This document shows, piece by piece, positions 33,428-42,770 of a stretch of 44,100 nt of DNA. The notes under the pieces are model-generated. The model ran no database searches and was not told the DNA's origin. It saw only the letters and a list, made by a program, of their open reading frames with translations. The stretch's first letter is position 1. Every line of letters begins with the position of its first letter. The position numbers were made by a program, and so were the translations under genes. The DNA lies in the NCBI GenBank assembly GCA_027622715.1, contig JAQBYN010000025.1, positions 1-44,100 on the forward strand, in the 5' to 3' direction. This DNA is from Pseudomonadota bacterium (GTDB taxonomy: Bacteria; Pseudomonadota; Alphaproteobacteria; SHVP01).

Positions 33428-33983
33428 ATGGTGACGGACTCTGTGACGGACGAGCCAACAGCGCGGGACTCAAGGGGAAGGGATTTCGCTCTTTTCCCGC
33501 TAGCCGTCTGTGCATTCATTGTCGACCGGAAGCGCCGTTTTCTGATGTTGGAGCATCCGGATAGGTCGCCGGCCATAGAAGTTGTTAATGGAGCGGTGAA
33601 TGGCCGCTGCGATTCGCGAGGTTCGCGAAGAGGCGGGCAGTTCTTTGCAAGTGACCCCCCTAGGCGTTTTCCATGCGCATTCGGTTCGATACGACGATTT
33701 GATTCCGCCGCTCGTTAGTGTTTGCGTGCTTTTCGAGGCTGGCAACACCTCAGTTGTTGCCGGCAGCGACATGGCGGGTAGTGTCATCAGGTGGTTGAAT
33801 GTAGAGCAGATGATCGCTCAACAAAGCCGAGTGGTTGTGCCGAGCGCCGGAGACTCAGACGGGCCATACTGGCTGTTCGAGCGAGCCTTGAAATCGTACG
33901 ACCAATGGACGGCGCAGGGCGTCGAACCCATTGAAAAGCTCCAACCTACTTACTCAAGAGTCTCTAACAAATATGTGAAATAG
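33428..33983 (+). pseudogene. broken NUDIX hydrolase gene
   Basis: The first part (LFPLAVCAFIVDRKRRFLMLE and VVNGAV, up to 33598) and the second part (MAAAIREVREEAG from 33600, to 33983) are one NUDIX protein of about 185 residues in two frames. Between GAV and MAAAIREVREEAG only one base remains where the NUDIX box needs six residues, including its first conserved Glu, so about 17 bases are lost. Base use is more AT-rich than in the neighbours, especially near the end. It lies behind the oxygenase operon. Neither half would be active. Confidence 0.75.
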
Positions 33984-34035
33984 GCGGTTTAGCCGTAGGC
34001 TCGCCCGTTTCCAGTTCCTTCTACGCCCTGCTCGT

Positions 34036-35505
34036 CTAGGCTGCGGCCTTCTCCTTCATAAGCGCCGCGACGGTATCCTCGACCACGGTGCCTTTGAAAA
34101 TGTCGGGGTTCATCCCGGCGTGCATTTCGGCCGGATGAACGAAGGTTAGATCGCGAAAGTCGTCCGTCGTCAGCGACCCCTCGTCGACCAGACTGTAGGC
34201 CTTGGCAATGACCTTGCGTGCATCGGTGACGTCGAAATGGCCGATGTCCGAGCCGATCAGCGCTTTGAACTTGGCGCCGAATTGGTTGAGTTTTTCGTTG
34301 AACGCCCAGGCCATGATGCGATCGTCCGATTCGCACCCGAAATAGAAGTTCGGCACGAACAGATCGTAAATGTCTTTCTCGTTGGTGATCCCGCAGCGGG
34401 CGAAATCGTCGAGATCGGCCTCGCGCTCGGGCGGCCATTCGTAGAACACCCCATCGCTGACCTTTAGCTCGTCGAGTTTGGTTTGAACTTTGGGGCCGCC
34501 GTATTGGGTGGCGAGTTCGACTAACAACTCTCTGTCGATCCGCGCTGGATCGAGATGCCGTTTAAGTTCAGGCACGTTGCGCTTTTCCCAGTGTTCGATG
34601 AGATCGTTGTACAGGCTGGCCGCCCAGCCGACACCGCATTCGAGGAACCCGAATTTGAGGTCGGGGAAACGCCGGGTTACGCCGCCCAGCACCAGTGCTT
34701 TGCAGAACGCCTGGCTACCGGCCGCGAAATGACCGATGTGGTTGAATGTCACGTTGGAGATTGAGGTCCGATCGACCCAGCCCATCGTGCTGGTATGCAT
34801 TGTCGGCGCGACCTTCAAGTCCATGCATTTTTGCCAGACCGGGTCGTAATCGTAGGGACTGTCGAGCGCGAGCGGATCGATCCAATAAGACGCAACCGCC
34901 GACGCCAGGTCGCGGTCACCGCCAATGGCACCCTGGATGGGCCGACGCACGGCGCCCTCAACCATCGCCGCCTTGAGACCGCGTTGGCCGATGGCGTAGT
35001 CCAATTCTTCAAGCGCCTCTTGCGGCGTATGCATCGGGATCACAGCCGCCGGCGCCAGCCGGTCCGAATATTCGTCGAACAAGTCGGCGTTCATCGTGTT
35101 GATCGCCCGGACCACGCCGCGCCGCATTTCTTCGTCATCAAGCCCAACAAAGAGAATTGCCAGCGTCGGATAGACAAACGAGAAATCGATGCCGAACTCG
35201 TCCAAGCGCGAGTGCAGAAGACCGGGGAACATGGCCGTGGCCCGGTCGCGCGTGTTACCGGCAGGGAACATCCAGAACGGTGCACGTTTGATTCGCTTGC
35301 GGGTGCGCTCTTCCGGCGTGGCGTGATACCAGCCCCAGAACTTCCCGTCCTTAAGCATATCGAGGTAGCGCTTGACCATCGTCGCGCCGCCGACATCCTT
35401 GATGTAATCCATCAACACCGGCTCGACCTCAAGCATGTGCGCGTCAGCGTCGATGATCGGGTGATCGAGTTTTTCGCGCACCTGTTGAGATGTACTTTTG
35501 GTCAT
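34036..35505 (-). CDS. Amidohydrolase_2 family (ACMSD-like) metal-dependent hydrolase
   Basis: A 489-residue TIM-barrel protein with GGAGGGG before its ATG. It opens with HPIIDADAHMLEVEP, the metal-binding start of this family (here Asp-x-Asp-x-His), has NTMNADLFDEYSDRLAPAAVIPMH (about 140-165), a histidine in FNHIGHFAAGSQAF, and ends with SDIGHFDV, where Asp near the C-terminal end of the barrel is expected. Relatives decarboxylate aromatic acids or hydrolyse amides or esters. It is monocistronic and divergent from the gene at 35673. Substrate unknown. Confidence 0.85.
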   Translation of the reverse strand: MTKSTSQQVREKLDHPIIDADAHMLEVEPVLMDYIKDVGGATMVKRYLDMLKDGKFWGWYHATPEERTRKRIKRAPFWMFPAGNTRDRATAMFPGLLHSRLDEFGIDFSFVYPTLAILFVGLDDEEMRRGVVRAINTMNADLFDEYSDRLAPAAVIPMHTPQEALEELDYAIGQRGLKAAMVEGAVRRPIQGAIGGDRDLASAVASYWIDPLALDSPYDYDPVWQKCMDLKVAPTMHTSTMGWVDRTSISNVTFNHIGHFAAGSQAFCKALVLGGVTRRFPDLKFGFLECGVGWAASLYNDLIEHWEKRNVPELKRHLDPARIDRELLVELATQYGGPKVQTKLDELKVSDGVFYEWPPEREADLDDFARCGITNEKDIYDLFVPNFYFGCESDDRIMAWAFNEKLNQFGAKFKALIGSDIGHFDVTDARKVIAKAYSLVDEGSLTTDDFRDLTFVHPAEMHAGMNPDIFKGTVVEDTVAALMKEKAAA

Positions 35506-35672
35506 GTCCCCTCCAAGAGGCGCGGTGGCAGTAGTTTATGAGCACACGACCAGGATTGAGGCAGTTCATGGCCTCGCCGTGGTGCGGCCGCCGAAGGCGA
35601 CGGGCGGATTTTGACAGTTTCCTGACCCGGCTCCAAGGTACGTCTTGGGAAAAGATTTCACGGGAGGTCGCG

Positions 35673-36371
35673 ATGAAACACCGGACAATCAGGGGACGGA
35701 TCGACTACATCACCGACGATGTAGGCGTGATGGGCCGGGAGTGGTTTACCCATACCGTACATTCGGACGGCCATCGGACCATGCGGGCCCTCACCGAGAT
35801 GGACGACGACGACCTTCTGCGCGATGTCACGTTCAGCGTGGATGAGAACTGGTTGCCCTTGGATTGCTTCGTTCGCCTAACCATCGGCGACAGGTTTCAA
35901 GGCACCGGCTGGTTTCGGTTTACCGACACCTACACCGAGTGCGAATCCTACTCGATCGACGCTGGCCGGATCAGCCAACGCTGGCCGATGGACGGGCGCA
36001 CACCGCTTTTCGTCAGCCATGCCGTCTCCTGCGACGCGTGGACGAACGCCACATTCGATATGTCGCGCAAGAAAGAGAAGCAATTGATCTATCCCCGCAT
36101 GGCGAGTTCGCCACTCGGCAACGGCGGATCGGGCCCGATGCTCGGCAATTCGACGACGGTGACCCCGACGCCGGCGACGCTCTACCTTGAATATCTTGGC
36201 GAGGAAGACGTGACGGTGCCCGCCGGCACCTTCAAGTGCCACCGGATTGCGCTGAACCGCGGCGATATTCCGCGGTTCGAGATTTGGACCCACGGGCCCG
36301 ATTTCTTGCCGGTCCAACTGCGCTACGACAAGCTTAATCAGTACTATCAGTTGACCGAACTAGACATGTAG
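35673..36371 (+). CDS. protein of unknown function, beta-rich
   Basis: A 232-residue soluble protein. GGGAGG lies six bases before the ATG at 35673; an earlier in-frame start at 35538 adds an arginine-rich stretch that looks non-coding. No signal peptide. The end (YLEYLGEEDVTVPAGTFKCHR, then FEIWTHGPDFLPVQLRYDKL) resembles beta-sheet lipid- or ligand-binding folds such as DUF3108-like proteins, but I do not recognise it surely. A TTGACA at 35611 could be the -35 box of its promoter. It is followed 27 bases later by a methyltransferase gene. Confidence 0.65.
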   Translation: MKHRTIRGRIDYITDDVGVMGREWFTHTVHSDGHRTMRALTEMDDDDLLRDVTFSVDENWLPLDCFVRLTIGDRFQGTGWFRFTDTYTECESYSIDAGRISQRWPMDGRTPLFVSHAVSCDAWTNATFDMSRKKEKQLIYPRMASSPLGNGGSGPMLGNSTTVTPTPATLYLEYLGEEDVTVPAGTFKCHRIALNRGDIPRFEIWTHGPDFLPVQLRYDKLNQYYQLTELDM

Positions 36372-36397
36372 CTCGTTTCGAAAACAGGAGGTCCCAC

Positions 36398-37519
36398 ATG
36401 GAACGCCAGCACCGCCACAATCTTCTGGTGCAGGAGAACCACGACGAAGAGGCGCGCGAAATGTTTGCCATGGAGTTGTCCGGACACCTCACGCGCGAGG
36501 TTTTTCCGGGCACCCGGTGCCTGTTCGATGGGCGAATCGCGCCCGCCTTCCAGCGGCAGCATCAGCGCGCGCCCAACCGTACCGAAACCAGACGGGCCTT
36601 GCTGCAGCAGCCTTACTACCAAATGTGGAGCTCGCTCAAACGAACCGACCAGGAGATCCTGTTCGATAGCGTGGGCGAAACGGTTGATCGTCAGCGCGAA
36701 GACCTAACGGCCCGCGGCAAAAGGCCGCCGCGCAAAGCAGGGGGAACACTGCGCCTCGACCCCGCGATCAAACCGCCGCGCTATCTGACGGCTGTCGACA
36801 TCCATTGCATGCCGGGCAACTACACGGCCGATCTCGGCGGCGACGACGTATCGGCCGGCGCGATTTTCGACCGCGGCCTGTTCCTGTATGGCCGCGGCGG
36901 TCTGGGACCACAGAGCGACGACATGGGGGCCTCGGTCTGCGCTTGGCTGAAAAAGGCCCATCCGGGTTTTGTCCCAAAAGATATTCTGGACATGGGGTGT
37001 TCGATCGGCGGCAACACCCTGCCCTTCGCGCGCCTGTTCCCTAAAGCCAAAATCCACGCCATCGACGTCGGCACCGGCATTTTGCGCTACGGCCACGCAC
37101 GCGCGGAAGAACTCGGTGTTGCGATCCACTTTTCCCAACAAGACGCCGAACACACGTCGTTTGCAGCGGAGAGCGTCGATCTTATTGTGTCGCATCTGCT
37201 CGGTCACGAAACGTCGCTGGCCGGATACAAAAATATCATGCGCGAATGCTTCCGCTTGTTGCGGCCGGGCGGGATGATGGTGCACACCGAAACCGAATGG
37301 TCCACCGAGAGTGATCCGTTCAACCAGTCGGTGCTCGATTGGGAGACCCACTACAACGGCGAGCCCTTCAAAACCAAACTCGACACGCTCGACAACATCG
37401 GCGTCGCGGTCGATGCGGGATTTTCCAAGGAGCGGGTGTTTATGGAGAGCGCCCCAAGTCTGCGTGCCGGAACGAAGTACTATCAGGGCCGCTGGGCGAT
37501 TTTCGGCGCGACGAAATAG
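36398..37519 (+). CDS. class I SAM-dependent methyltransferase with an extra N-terminal domain
   Basis: A 373-residue protein with an AGGAGG site seven bases before the ATG. The Rossmann methyltransferase lies in the C-terminal half: motif I DILDMGCSIGGNTLPFA at about 194-210, IHAIDVGTGILRY, SQQDAEHTSFAAESVDLI and CFRLLRPGGMMVHTE. The first 180 residues (for example LSGHLTREVFPGTRCLFD, MWSSLKRTDQEILFDSVGE) form a separate domain without a motif that I know. Substrate unknown. It is probably co-transcribed with the unknown protein upstream and converges with an MDR gene, seven bases away. Confidence 0.85.
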   Translation: MERQHRHNLLVQENHDEEAREMFAMELSGHLTREVFPGTRCLFDGRIAPAFQRQHQRAPNRTETRRALLQQPYYQMWSSLKRTDQEILFDSVGETVDRQREDLTARGKRPPRKAGGTLRLDPAIKPPRYLTAVDIHCMPGNYTADLGGDDVSAGAIFDRGLFLYGRGGLGPQSDDMGASVCAWLKKAHPGFVPKDILDMGCSIGGNTLPFARLFPKAKIHAIDVGTGILRYGHARAEELGVAIHFSQQDAEHTSFAAESVDLIVSHLLGHETSLAGYKNIMRECFRLLRPGGMMVHTETEWSTESDPFNQSVLDWETHYNGEPFKTKLDTLDNIGVAVDAGFSKERVFMESAPSLRAGTKYYQGRWAIFGATK

Positions 37520-37525
37520 ACGCCG

Positions 37526-38569
37526 CTAGACCTCCAGGACGATGTTGCCGTAGAAGTCCCGGCTCTCGAGTAATTCGTGGGCTTTGCGCGCATCACTGAG
37601 CGGGAATCTCGCCGCTAATACGGGCCGCAGGTCGCCCCGCGCCAGGAAACGCAAAACCTGTTTGATCGATTCCTTGGGCGTGAAATGAGTGCCTGTCATG
37701 ACGATCTGACTGCGCACCAGCAAACGCCGGATATCGACCAATGTCTCTGTCGGTTCGATCGACCCGGCGCTCGACAAGCGGCCGTTATAGGCCAGCGCAT
37801 CTAGACTTTGGCGCAAGATGTCGCCGCCGACGGTCTCCAGCACGACATCGACGCCCCGTCCGCCGGTCGCTGCGCGCGCTTCTTTAGTCAAATTCTGGGT
37901 CCGGTAGTTGACGCCGACATCAGCACCGTCCTGTTGAGCGCGACGCAGTTTGTCATCCGACCCGGCGCTGGCAACGATCCGGCACCCGGTCATATGCGCG
38001 ATTTGCACCGCCGCGCTGCCGACCGCGCCGCCGACCGCGTTGATCAAGACCGTGTCTTCTGGGCGCAGGTTCACTTTGCGCGCCATTTCCCAGGCCGTCG
38101 CGTAGGCGACGAGCGATGTCGCCGCATCGAGAAACGAGACCTCGTCCGGCAATGGCAGCAAGCTGAACTGATTGACCCGCACATATTCGGCGTAAGTGCC
38201 CCAGCGGGTATGACCCAGCTTGTCGAACTTGGCGCAAATGTTGTCGTGACCTTGCATGCAATAGCAGACGGGCTCGTTGCACCGCCCTTGCGAGACCGTC
38301 AGCACCGGCACGACGCGGTCACCCACGCTGAACCCGATCACGCCGGCACCGACCTCGGCGACCGTGCCCGCACCTTCGACGCCCAGCACATGGGGAAAGG
38401 TGACCGACGCGTTGGGCACGTTCCCGTTGCGCACCAGCGTGTCGAAGCGGTTGATTCCAACGGTATCGATTTTGATCAGGACGTCGCCAGGGCCAACTTC
38501 CGGCGCCGGAATTTCTTGGTAGCTGAGTTTGTCGGCACCGCCGTGCCCGTCGATAACGATTGCCTTCAT
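37526..38569 (-). CDS. zinc-lobe MDR reductase (quinone-oxidoreductase-like)
   Basis: A 347-residue paralogue of the enzyme at 6206-7234: same start MKAIV, same N-terminal order, a cysteine lobe (CNEPVCYCMQGHDNIC), GADVGVNYRTQN and a shared ending (SRDFYGNIVLEV against SRKFFGRMVLNP). The residue at the catalytic zinc position is Asn (VGINRFD). NADP site VGGAVGSAAVQIAH near 173. Its ATG overlaps the stop of the upstream deacylase gene (ATGA), so the two enzymes probably serve one pathway. Confidence 0.9.
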   Translation of the reverse strand: MKAIVIDGHGGADKLSYQEIPAPEVGPGDVLIKIDTVGINRFDTLVRNGNVPNASVTFPHVLGVEGAGTVAEVGAGVIGFSVGDRVVPVLTVSQGRCNEPVCYCMQGHDNICAKFDKLGHTRWGTYAEYVRVNQFSLLPLPDEVSFLDAATSLVAYATAWEMARKVNLRPEDTVLINAVGGAVGSAAVQIAHMTGCRIVASAGSDDKLRRAQQDGADVGVNYRTQNLTKEARAATGGRGVDVVLETVGGDILRQSLDALAYNGRLSSAGSIEPTETLVDIRRLLVRSQIVMTGTHFTPKESIKQVLRFLARGDLRPVLAARFPLSDARKAHELLESRDFYGNIVLEV

Positions 38570-40320
38570 CGCACCGTTCGCTCCCGGGGTGTGTAGCGCG
38601 GACCATCTGAGGTCGAGCGAACCAAGCGACCAGGGCGCGCGCCCGTCTCCTCGCCGTTCCGTTGCACGACTTGTCCGCCGACGATGGTGGCTTCGTAACC
38701 GCGCGCCTTTTGCATGAGGCGCGTCGCATCAGCCGGCAAGTCGTTGACAAAATAGGGCGTCTCCAAGCGCAGCTGGTCAAAATCAATAAGATTGAGATCA
38801 GCCCGCAGGCCGGGCTTGATCGCGCCCCGGTCGTGAAAACCGTAGAGTGCCGCGTTATCAAGGGTCTGCTTGCGCACCAGCCATTCTAACGGAAGCTTCG
38901 CCCCGCGCGCCCGATCCCGGGCCCAGTGGGTCAGCATGAATGTCGGCACACTGGCATCGCAAATATAGGTCACATGCGCGCCAGCATCGCTCCCGCCCAG
39001 AACGGTATGTGGATGAACCAGCATCTCGCGCACGGTCTCAAAATCGCCGTGGGCGTAGTTGAACGCCGTGAAATACAAGACGGCGCGACCATCGTTGGCG
39101 AGGAGTCTGTCGTAGCCGAGCTCAGCGGGGTCACGGTTCGCCGCCTTGGCTTGCGCCGCGATGCTGTTCGCAGGATCGGGCTCATAGTCCAACGGGTCAC
39201 CAAGATCGTAACTGCCCGCCCATGCGGTCTTCAGGATGTTGTTGAACGCGTCGTCGTTGGGGTCGGTCTGGGCGAGGAGCCGCGCCTTAAAAGACGGATC
39301 GCGCATTTTGGCGACCATCTCGGCGTGCGGTTTCGAAGCAATTTCGACAAATGCCGGATAGCGGAAGAAGGGGTGAATGCCGGCCAGCGTGAAGAGATAG
39401 TTGGTCGGCCGGCCGAACACCTGCGGATAAATCCGCGCGCCGTCGGCGGCGGCAACGTCGCACGCGTCGAGAACGTTGCGCCAGACATCGGGGTAATCGT
39501 GCGCCTGTCCCAACAGAAAGGTAATGGGACAACCCGTACTCTTGGAGATCCGGTGCATCCACTGGATCTCGCTGGGCGGGCCGGCGGCATCGAAGCCGCT
39601 CATACCGCGGATGGTCATCTCAAAAACGCCGTGTCCCGCTGCCGCCAGTTCGCCCGCGAGGGCCTGGAGTTCGTCTTCGCCGGCGAACGTGCCGGGCACC
39701 AGGTCGCCGCTAGTGTCGAGATGCAGCAGCGAACGCGACGTGCTGAGACCGGCGGCCCCCGCGGCCATCGCCTCGCGCACGACGCGGGATTCAGCGCCTA
39801 TGTCTTGGGGCGTGGCAAGCTCGTCGTGCGCGCGCTCGCCCATGACGTAGGCACGGATCGCGCCGTGACCAATCTGGGCCGCGACATCGAGGGCGCGCGG
39901 CATTCTGTCGAGCGCATCGAGATATTCCGGGAAGGTCTCCCACTCCCATTTAATCCCAGCCGCAAGGGCGCTGCCGGGGATGTCTTCGACGCCCTCCATC
40001 AATCCAAGGAGCCAGTCGTGCCGGTCTGGGGCAGCTGGCGCGAATCCAACGCCGCAATTGCCCATGACCACCGTTGTGACGCCGTGCCAAATGGACGGCG
40101 TCAGCAGCGGATCCCACGTGACTTGGCCGTCGTAGTGGGTGTGGATATCGACCCAGCCGGGGGTTAGCAGCAACCCGTCGGCGTCGATGGTTTGATTCGC
40201 GCCCCCAGTGACGCGCCCGGTCTCAACAATAAGACCGTCCTTGACGGCGACGTCGGCAACCGCGGCGGGCGCACCCGTGCCGTCAACGACGCGGGCCCCT
40301 TTGATCAGTAGATCGTGCAT
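38566..40320 (-). CDS. N-acyl-D-amino-acid deacylase-like amidohydrolase
   Basis: A 584-residue enzyme of the amidohydrolase superfamily, subtype III. DIHTHYDGQVTWDP (about residues 58-71) gives the two metal histidines, MGNCGVGFAP the cysteine ligand typical of D-aminoacylases, and HPHTVLGGSDAGAHV the final Asp. GLLADLN-like ending (KPGLRADLNLIDFDQL) is typical. It starts 16 bases after the terminator of the binding protein and is coupled to the MDR gene by a four-base overlap. A role in releasing D-amino acids or similar N-acyl compounds, perhaps brought in by the binding protein, is an inference. Confidence 0.88.
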   Translation of the reverse strand: MHDLLIKGARVVDGTGAPAAVADVAVKDGLIVETGRVTGGANQTIDADGLLLTPGWVDIHTHYDGQVTWDPLLTPSIWHGVTTVVMGNCGVGFAPAAPDRHDWLLGLMEGVEDIPGSALAAGIKWEWETFPEYLDALDRMPRALDVAAQIGHGAIRAYVMGERAHDELATPQDIGAESRVVREAMAAGAAGLSTSRSLLHLDTSGDLVPGTFAGEDELQALAGELAAAGHGVFEMTIRGMSGFDAAGPPSEIQWMHRISKSTGCPITFLLGQAHDYPDVWRNVLDACDVAAADGARIYPQVFGRPTNYLFTLAGIHPFFRYPAFVEIASKPHAEMVAKMRDPSFKARLLAQTDPNDDAFNNILKTAWAGSYDLGDPLDYEPDPANSIAAQAKAANRDPAELGYDRLLANDGRAVLYFTAFNYAHGDFETVREMLVHPHTVLGGSDAGAHVTYICDASVPTFMLTHWARDRARGAKLPLEWLVRKQTLDNAALYGFHDRGAIKPGLRADLNLIDFDQLRLETPYFVNDLPADATRLMQKARGYEATIVGGQVVQRNGEETGARPGRLVRSTSDGPRYTPRERTVR

Positions 40321-40336
40321 ATCTCAGACATAGAAA

Positions 40337-40369
40337 AGGGGCGCAACGCCATCACAGCCTTGCGCCCCT
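40337..40369 (-). terminator. intrinsic terminator of the second peptide-type binding-protein gene
   Basis: Arms AGGGGCGCAA (40337-40346) and TTGCGCCCCT (40360-40369) form a perfect ten-base-pair stem. On the minus strand it is followed by TTTCTATG, a short T tract. It lies 15 bases after the stop of the gene at 40384-42111 and just before the start of the deacylase gene at 40320. Confidence 0.8.
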
Positions 40370-40383
40370 CAAGTTACGTCGAC

Positions 40384-42111
40384 CTATTTGCGCAGGTCGT
40401 AGAAACGCGGCTGGGCTTCGGCGTGGACGCCCACACCCGAGACCCCTTCGCGCCAAGCGTATTGATGCTCGTACTCCAGGACCGGAACGAGCGCGAGCTC
40501 GTCCATGATTGTCTCTTGGATTTCCTTCAACATCGCATTGCGTTTGACCTGATCGGCCTCGGCCTTGACCTTGAAGATAAGTTCGTCGACACGAGCGTTG
40601 CTGTAGTTGCCCCAGTTATTGATGCCACCCTTGGCAACCGTAACGTACTGCAACATCACCGCGTAAGATGCATCGATCCCGATCGGACGACTGGTATCGT
40701 TCAGCGCCATACCAAGGTCCTTCTTAACGAACTGCCGATCCGAATATTGCTGCAGCGGCAGCGGATCGAGCAGAACCGGAAAACCAACGGCTTTGAGCGA
40801 GCTTTGGATGATCGTCGCGACTGGCCCAACGATGGACTCGCGTTCCGCAACGAACGCCAATTTGAACTCATCGGCAAACTTCTCAAGGCCTGCGCCGCCC
40901 GGAAAACCGGCCTCGGCAAGCAGTTGTTTCGCCTTTTCCGGGTCGTAGTTATAGGAGACCGACGGCTTGAAGTAGCCAGGATATTCCGGCGGCACGAGGC
41001 CCTCCCATTTCCGAGCGCTTCCGAAATAGACTTTCTCGATGAGCTGATCGTAGGGAATGGCGTACGCGATCGCCTTACGAACTTTGACATTGTCAAAAGG
41101 AGGCTGGCTCCAGTTGAGCGACATCATGACGGTCGAGTTGAGAAAGCCACCGCCAACATTGATCCCGTCAACGTCTTTCAGGCTGCTGAACTCTCGCGGA
41201 GACAGCGAATCGACAAAGTCAGCTTGACCCGTCCGCAAAACGGTTAGGCGCGTGGAGCTTTCAGGAATCTTCTTCCAGATGACGCGATCATAGTAGGGCG
41301 CGCCGCGGTAGTAGTCCTTGTTCGCTTCTAGAATGATCGAATCTTCTTTCTTCCATTCCCCGACGCACCACGGACCGAACCCGGGACCGTTAACGGTATT
41401 GGTGTAGTTGTGGCTCCAGGGATCGTCTTCAGTTGCGTTCGCCTTCATCGTCTCCTTGTCGTAAATGAGGAGCGCGAAAATCGCGAAAACCGGCAAAAAC
41501 AAACCATTCGCCTGTGCCTGCCTGATCTTCACGGTGTACTGGTCGACTTTGGTTACCTCATCGCCCAATTCGCGGGCATCCGGGCTTGGCGCCGGCTTGC
41601 CTTCGTCTTTCGCTGTCTTGGCGGCGGCTCGCGCGGCAAAAAGCGACGGTTCGAATTTGTCGACCGATCCGACATTGGCTAGAAAGTAACCGATGGGCGC
41701 CGTGCCGCTAATCGACTTTGCCCGGGCCATTGTGTACAGCACATCGTCTGCATCAAAGGTCGCGCCGTTGCAGCCTTTAACGCCCCGCCGAAGATTTAGC
41801 GTCCATGTCAGACTCGCGACGTCGAAGTCCCATGACTCGGCCAAGCGGCCTTCAAATTTTTTCGTATTGAGCGCGGACAGGCCTTCGGCATTTGACTCGC
41901 CGAGTTCAAAATAAATGAGTGGCTCGAGCACATTCGACATGCCGCCATACGAGGGCGGAAACGTGCCGCCCGGACCGTCGACGTTCAAACTGTTCGGTAC
42001 GTTGTACGAAAGATACAAAAGATCTTCGGCCTGGGCGACGGAGGCCGCGCCAAACCCGATCAGTCCCATGCCGGTTGCGGCGAGGACGTTTCTTATGTTT
42101 TTCCTGAGCAT
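40384..42111 (-). CDS. oligopeptide/dipeptide-type ABC substrate-binding protein (SBP_bac_5), second copy
   Basis: A 575-residue secreted protein. GGGAGGG lies five bases before the ATG. Signal peptide with the end AASVAQAED (cut after AQA). The mature part shows DVASLTWTLNLRRGVKGCNGATF, VRKAIAYAIPYDQLIEKVYFG and YDPEKAKQLLAEAGFPGG, all family marks. It is longer than the copy at 21439; an insertion rich in Ala, Lys and Asp (about residues 155-195, FAARAAAKTAKDEGKPAPSP) is one reason. No permease or ATPase genes lie nearby. The 160 bases before its start, up to the DUF3237 gene, carry no promoter that I can name. Confidence 0.92.
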   Translation of the reverse strand: MLRKNIRNVLAATGMGLIGFGAASVAQAEDLLYLSYNVPNSLNVDGPGGTFPPSYGGMSNVLEPLIYFELGESNAEGLSALNTKKFEGRLAESWDFDVASLTWTLNLRRGVKGCNGATFDADDVLYTMARAKSISGTAPIGYFLANVGSVDKFEPSLFAARAAAKTAKDEGKPAPSPDARELGDEVTKVDQYTVKIRQAQANGLFLPVFAIFALLIYDKETMKANATEDDPWSHNYTNTVNGPGFGPWCVGEWKKEDSIILEANKDYYRGAPYYDRVIWKKIPESSTRLTVLRTGQADFVDSLSPREFSSLKDVDGINVGGGFLNSTVMMSLNWSQPPFDNVKVRKAIAYAIPYDQLIEKVYFGSARKWEGLVPPEYPGYFKPSVSYNYDPEKAKQLLAEAGFPGGAGLEKFADEFKLAFVAERESIVGPVATIIQSSLKAVGFPVLLDPLPLQQYSDRQFVKKDLGMALNDTSRPIGIDASYAVMLQYVTVAKGGINNWGNYSNARVDELIFKVKAEADQVKRNAMLKEIQETIMDELALVPVLEYEHQYAWREGVSGVGVHAEAQPRFYDLRK

Positions 42112-42272
42112 TCCACCCTCCCAAGTGGTTATCGACTCTGGCTCGTCCGCGTGCGCACACCTCGCCCACGGCGACCCGTCTCGGGACTCTGGGCTGTAAG
42201 CTTTAGGCGAGTCAAATGATAAGACGATAAGCAGTCTGATACCGAGGAAACCTAGGGAATCTCCGGCAGCCC

Positions 42273-42758
42273 TCAGAGAACTTGAAACAGGTCGTAGCGT
42301 ACGCCGAAGGCGCCACCATCCAGGATACGGACCGCGCCGCGCCCCACCGCGATAACGTTGTTAAGCCACGCATAGTCGTTGTCCATGGCGGTCTCGAAGA
42401 ACGCGGCACTGCGCATGTAATACTGATCCCCCGATACTTCCTCGCGCCGCCCGAGTTTCTTCAGCACTTCCTTTGGGCCCCAGACGATGCCTTGGTACAT
42501 GATCTGGACTAGCACCCCGTCGGTGGTTTCGAGCACCAAGCGCACATCGGGTCGCGCCGAATTGTCGCGTAGCACCAGCAGGTGGTCGGTGGCGGTCACC
42601 ACCTTTCCGCTCAACTTCGGACCGCTGAACGTGCCGCGTTCAATACGATCGATCCGTCGATAGCCCCGCGGCGTTTTGCCGATCTCCAGACCAACCATGG
42701 CTTCCATATCGAGGGTCATCAGATAGTCGGTCTGCAGCGGCGCCTGACGATCGTCCAT
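42273..42758 (-). CDS. DUF3237 family protein, second of a tandem pair
   Basis: A 161-residue protein. VGLEIGKTPRGYRRIDRIERG, GPKLSGKVV, ARPDVRLVLETTDGVLVQIMYQGI and a YDLFQV end follow the DUF3237 pattern, a beta-barrel of unknown role. It is exactly as long as the upstream gene and agrees with it at about half of all positions by eye (for example GLEIGKTP, GRREEV, GAFG). It starts 12 bases after that gene with a GGGAGAAA site. So the pair arose by duplication. Confidence 0.85.
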   Translation of the reverse strand: MDDRQAPLQTDYLMTLDMEAMVGLEIGKTPRGYRRIDRIERGTFSGPKLSGKVVTATDHLLVLRDNSARPDVRLVLETTDGVLVQIMYQGIVWGPKEVLKKLGRREEVSGDQYYMRSAAFFETAMDNDYAWLNNVIAVGRGAVRILDGGAFGVRYDLFQVL

Positions 42759-42770
42759 CGCGGTTTCTCC

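Noticed and set aside
34795-35541. Open plus-strand frame (248 codons) opposite the Amidohydrolase_2 gene
   Set aside because: Shadow of a conserved gene; no ribosome-binding site and no motif.
38926-40167. Long open plus-strand frame (413 codons) opposite the D-aminoacylase-like gene
   Set aside because: The minus strand has the full set of amidohydrolase motifs; the plus frame has none and is a shadow.
40315-41247. Open plus-strand frame (310 codons) opposite the second binding-protein gene
   Set aside because: It runs through the terminator hairpin and antisense to conserved SBP_bac_5 sequence.
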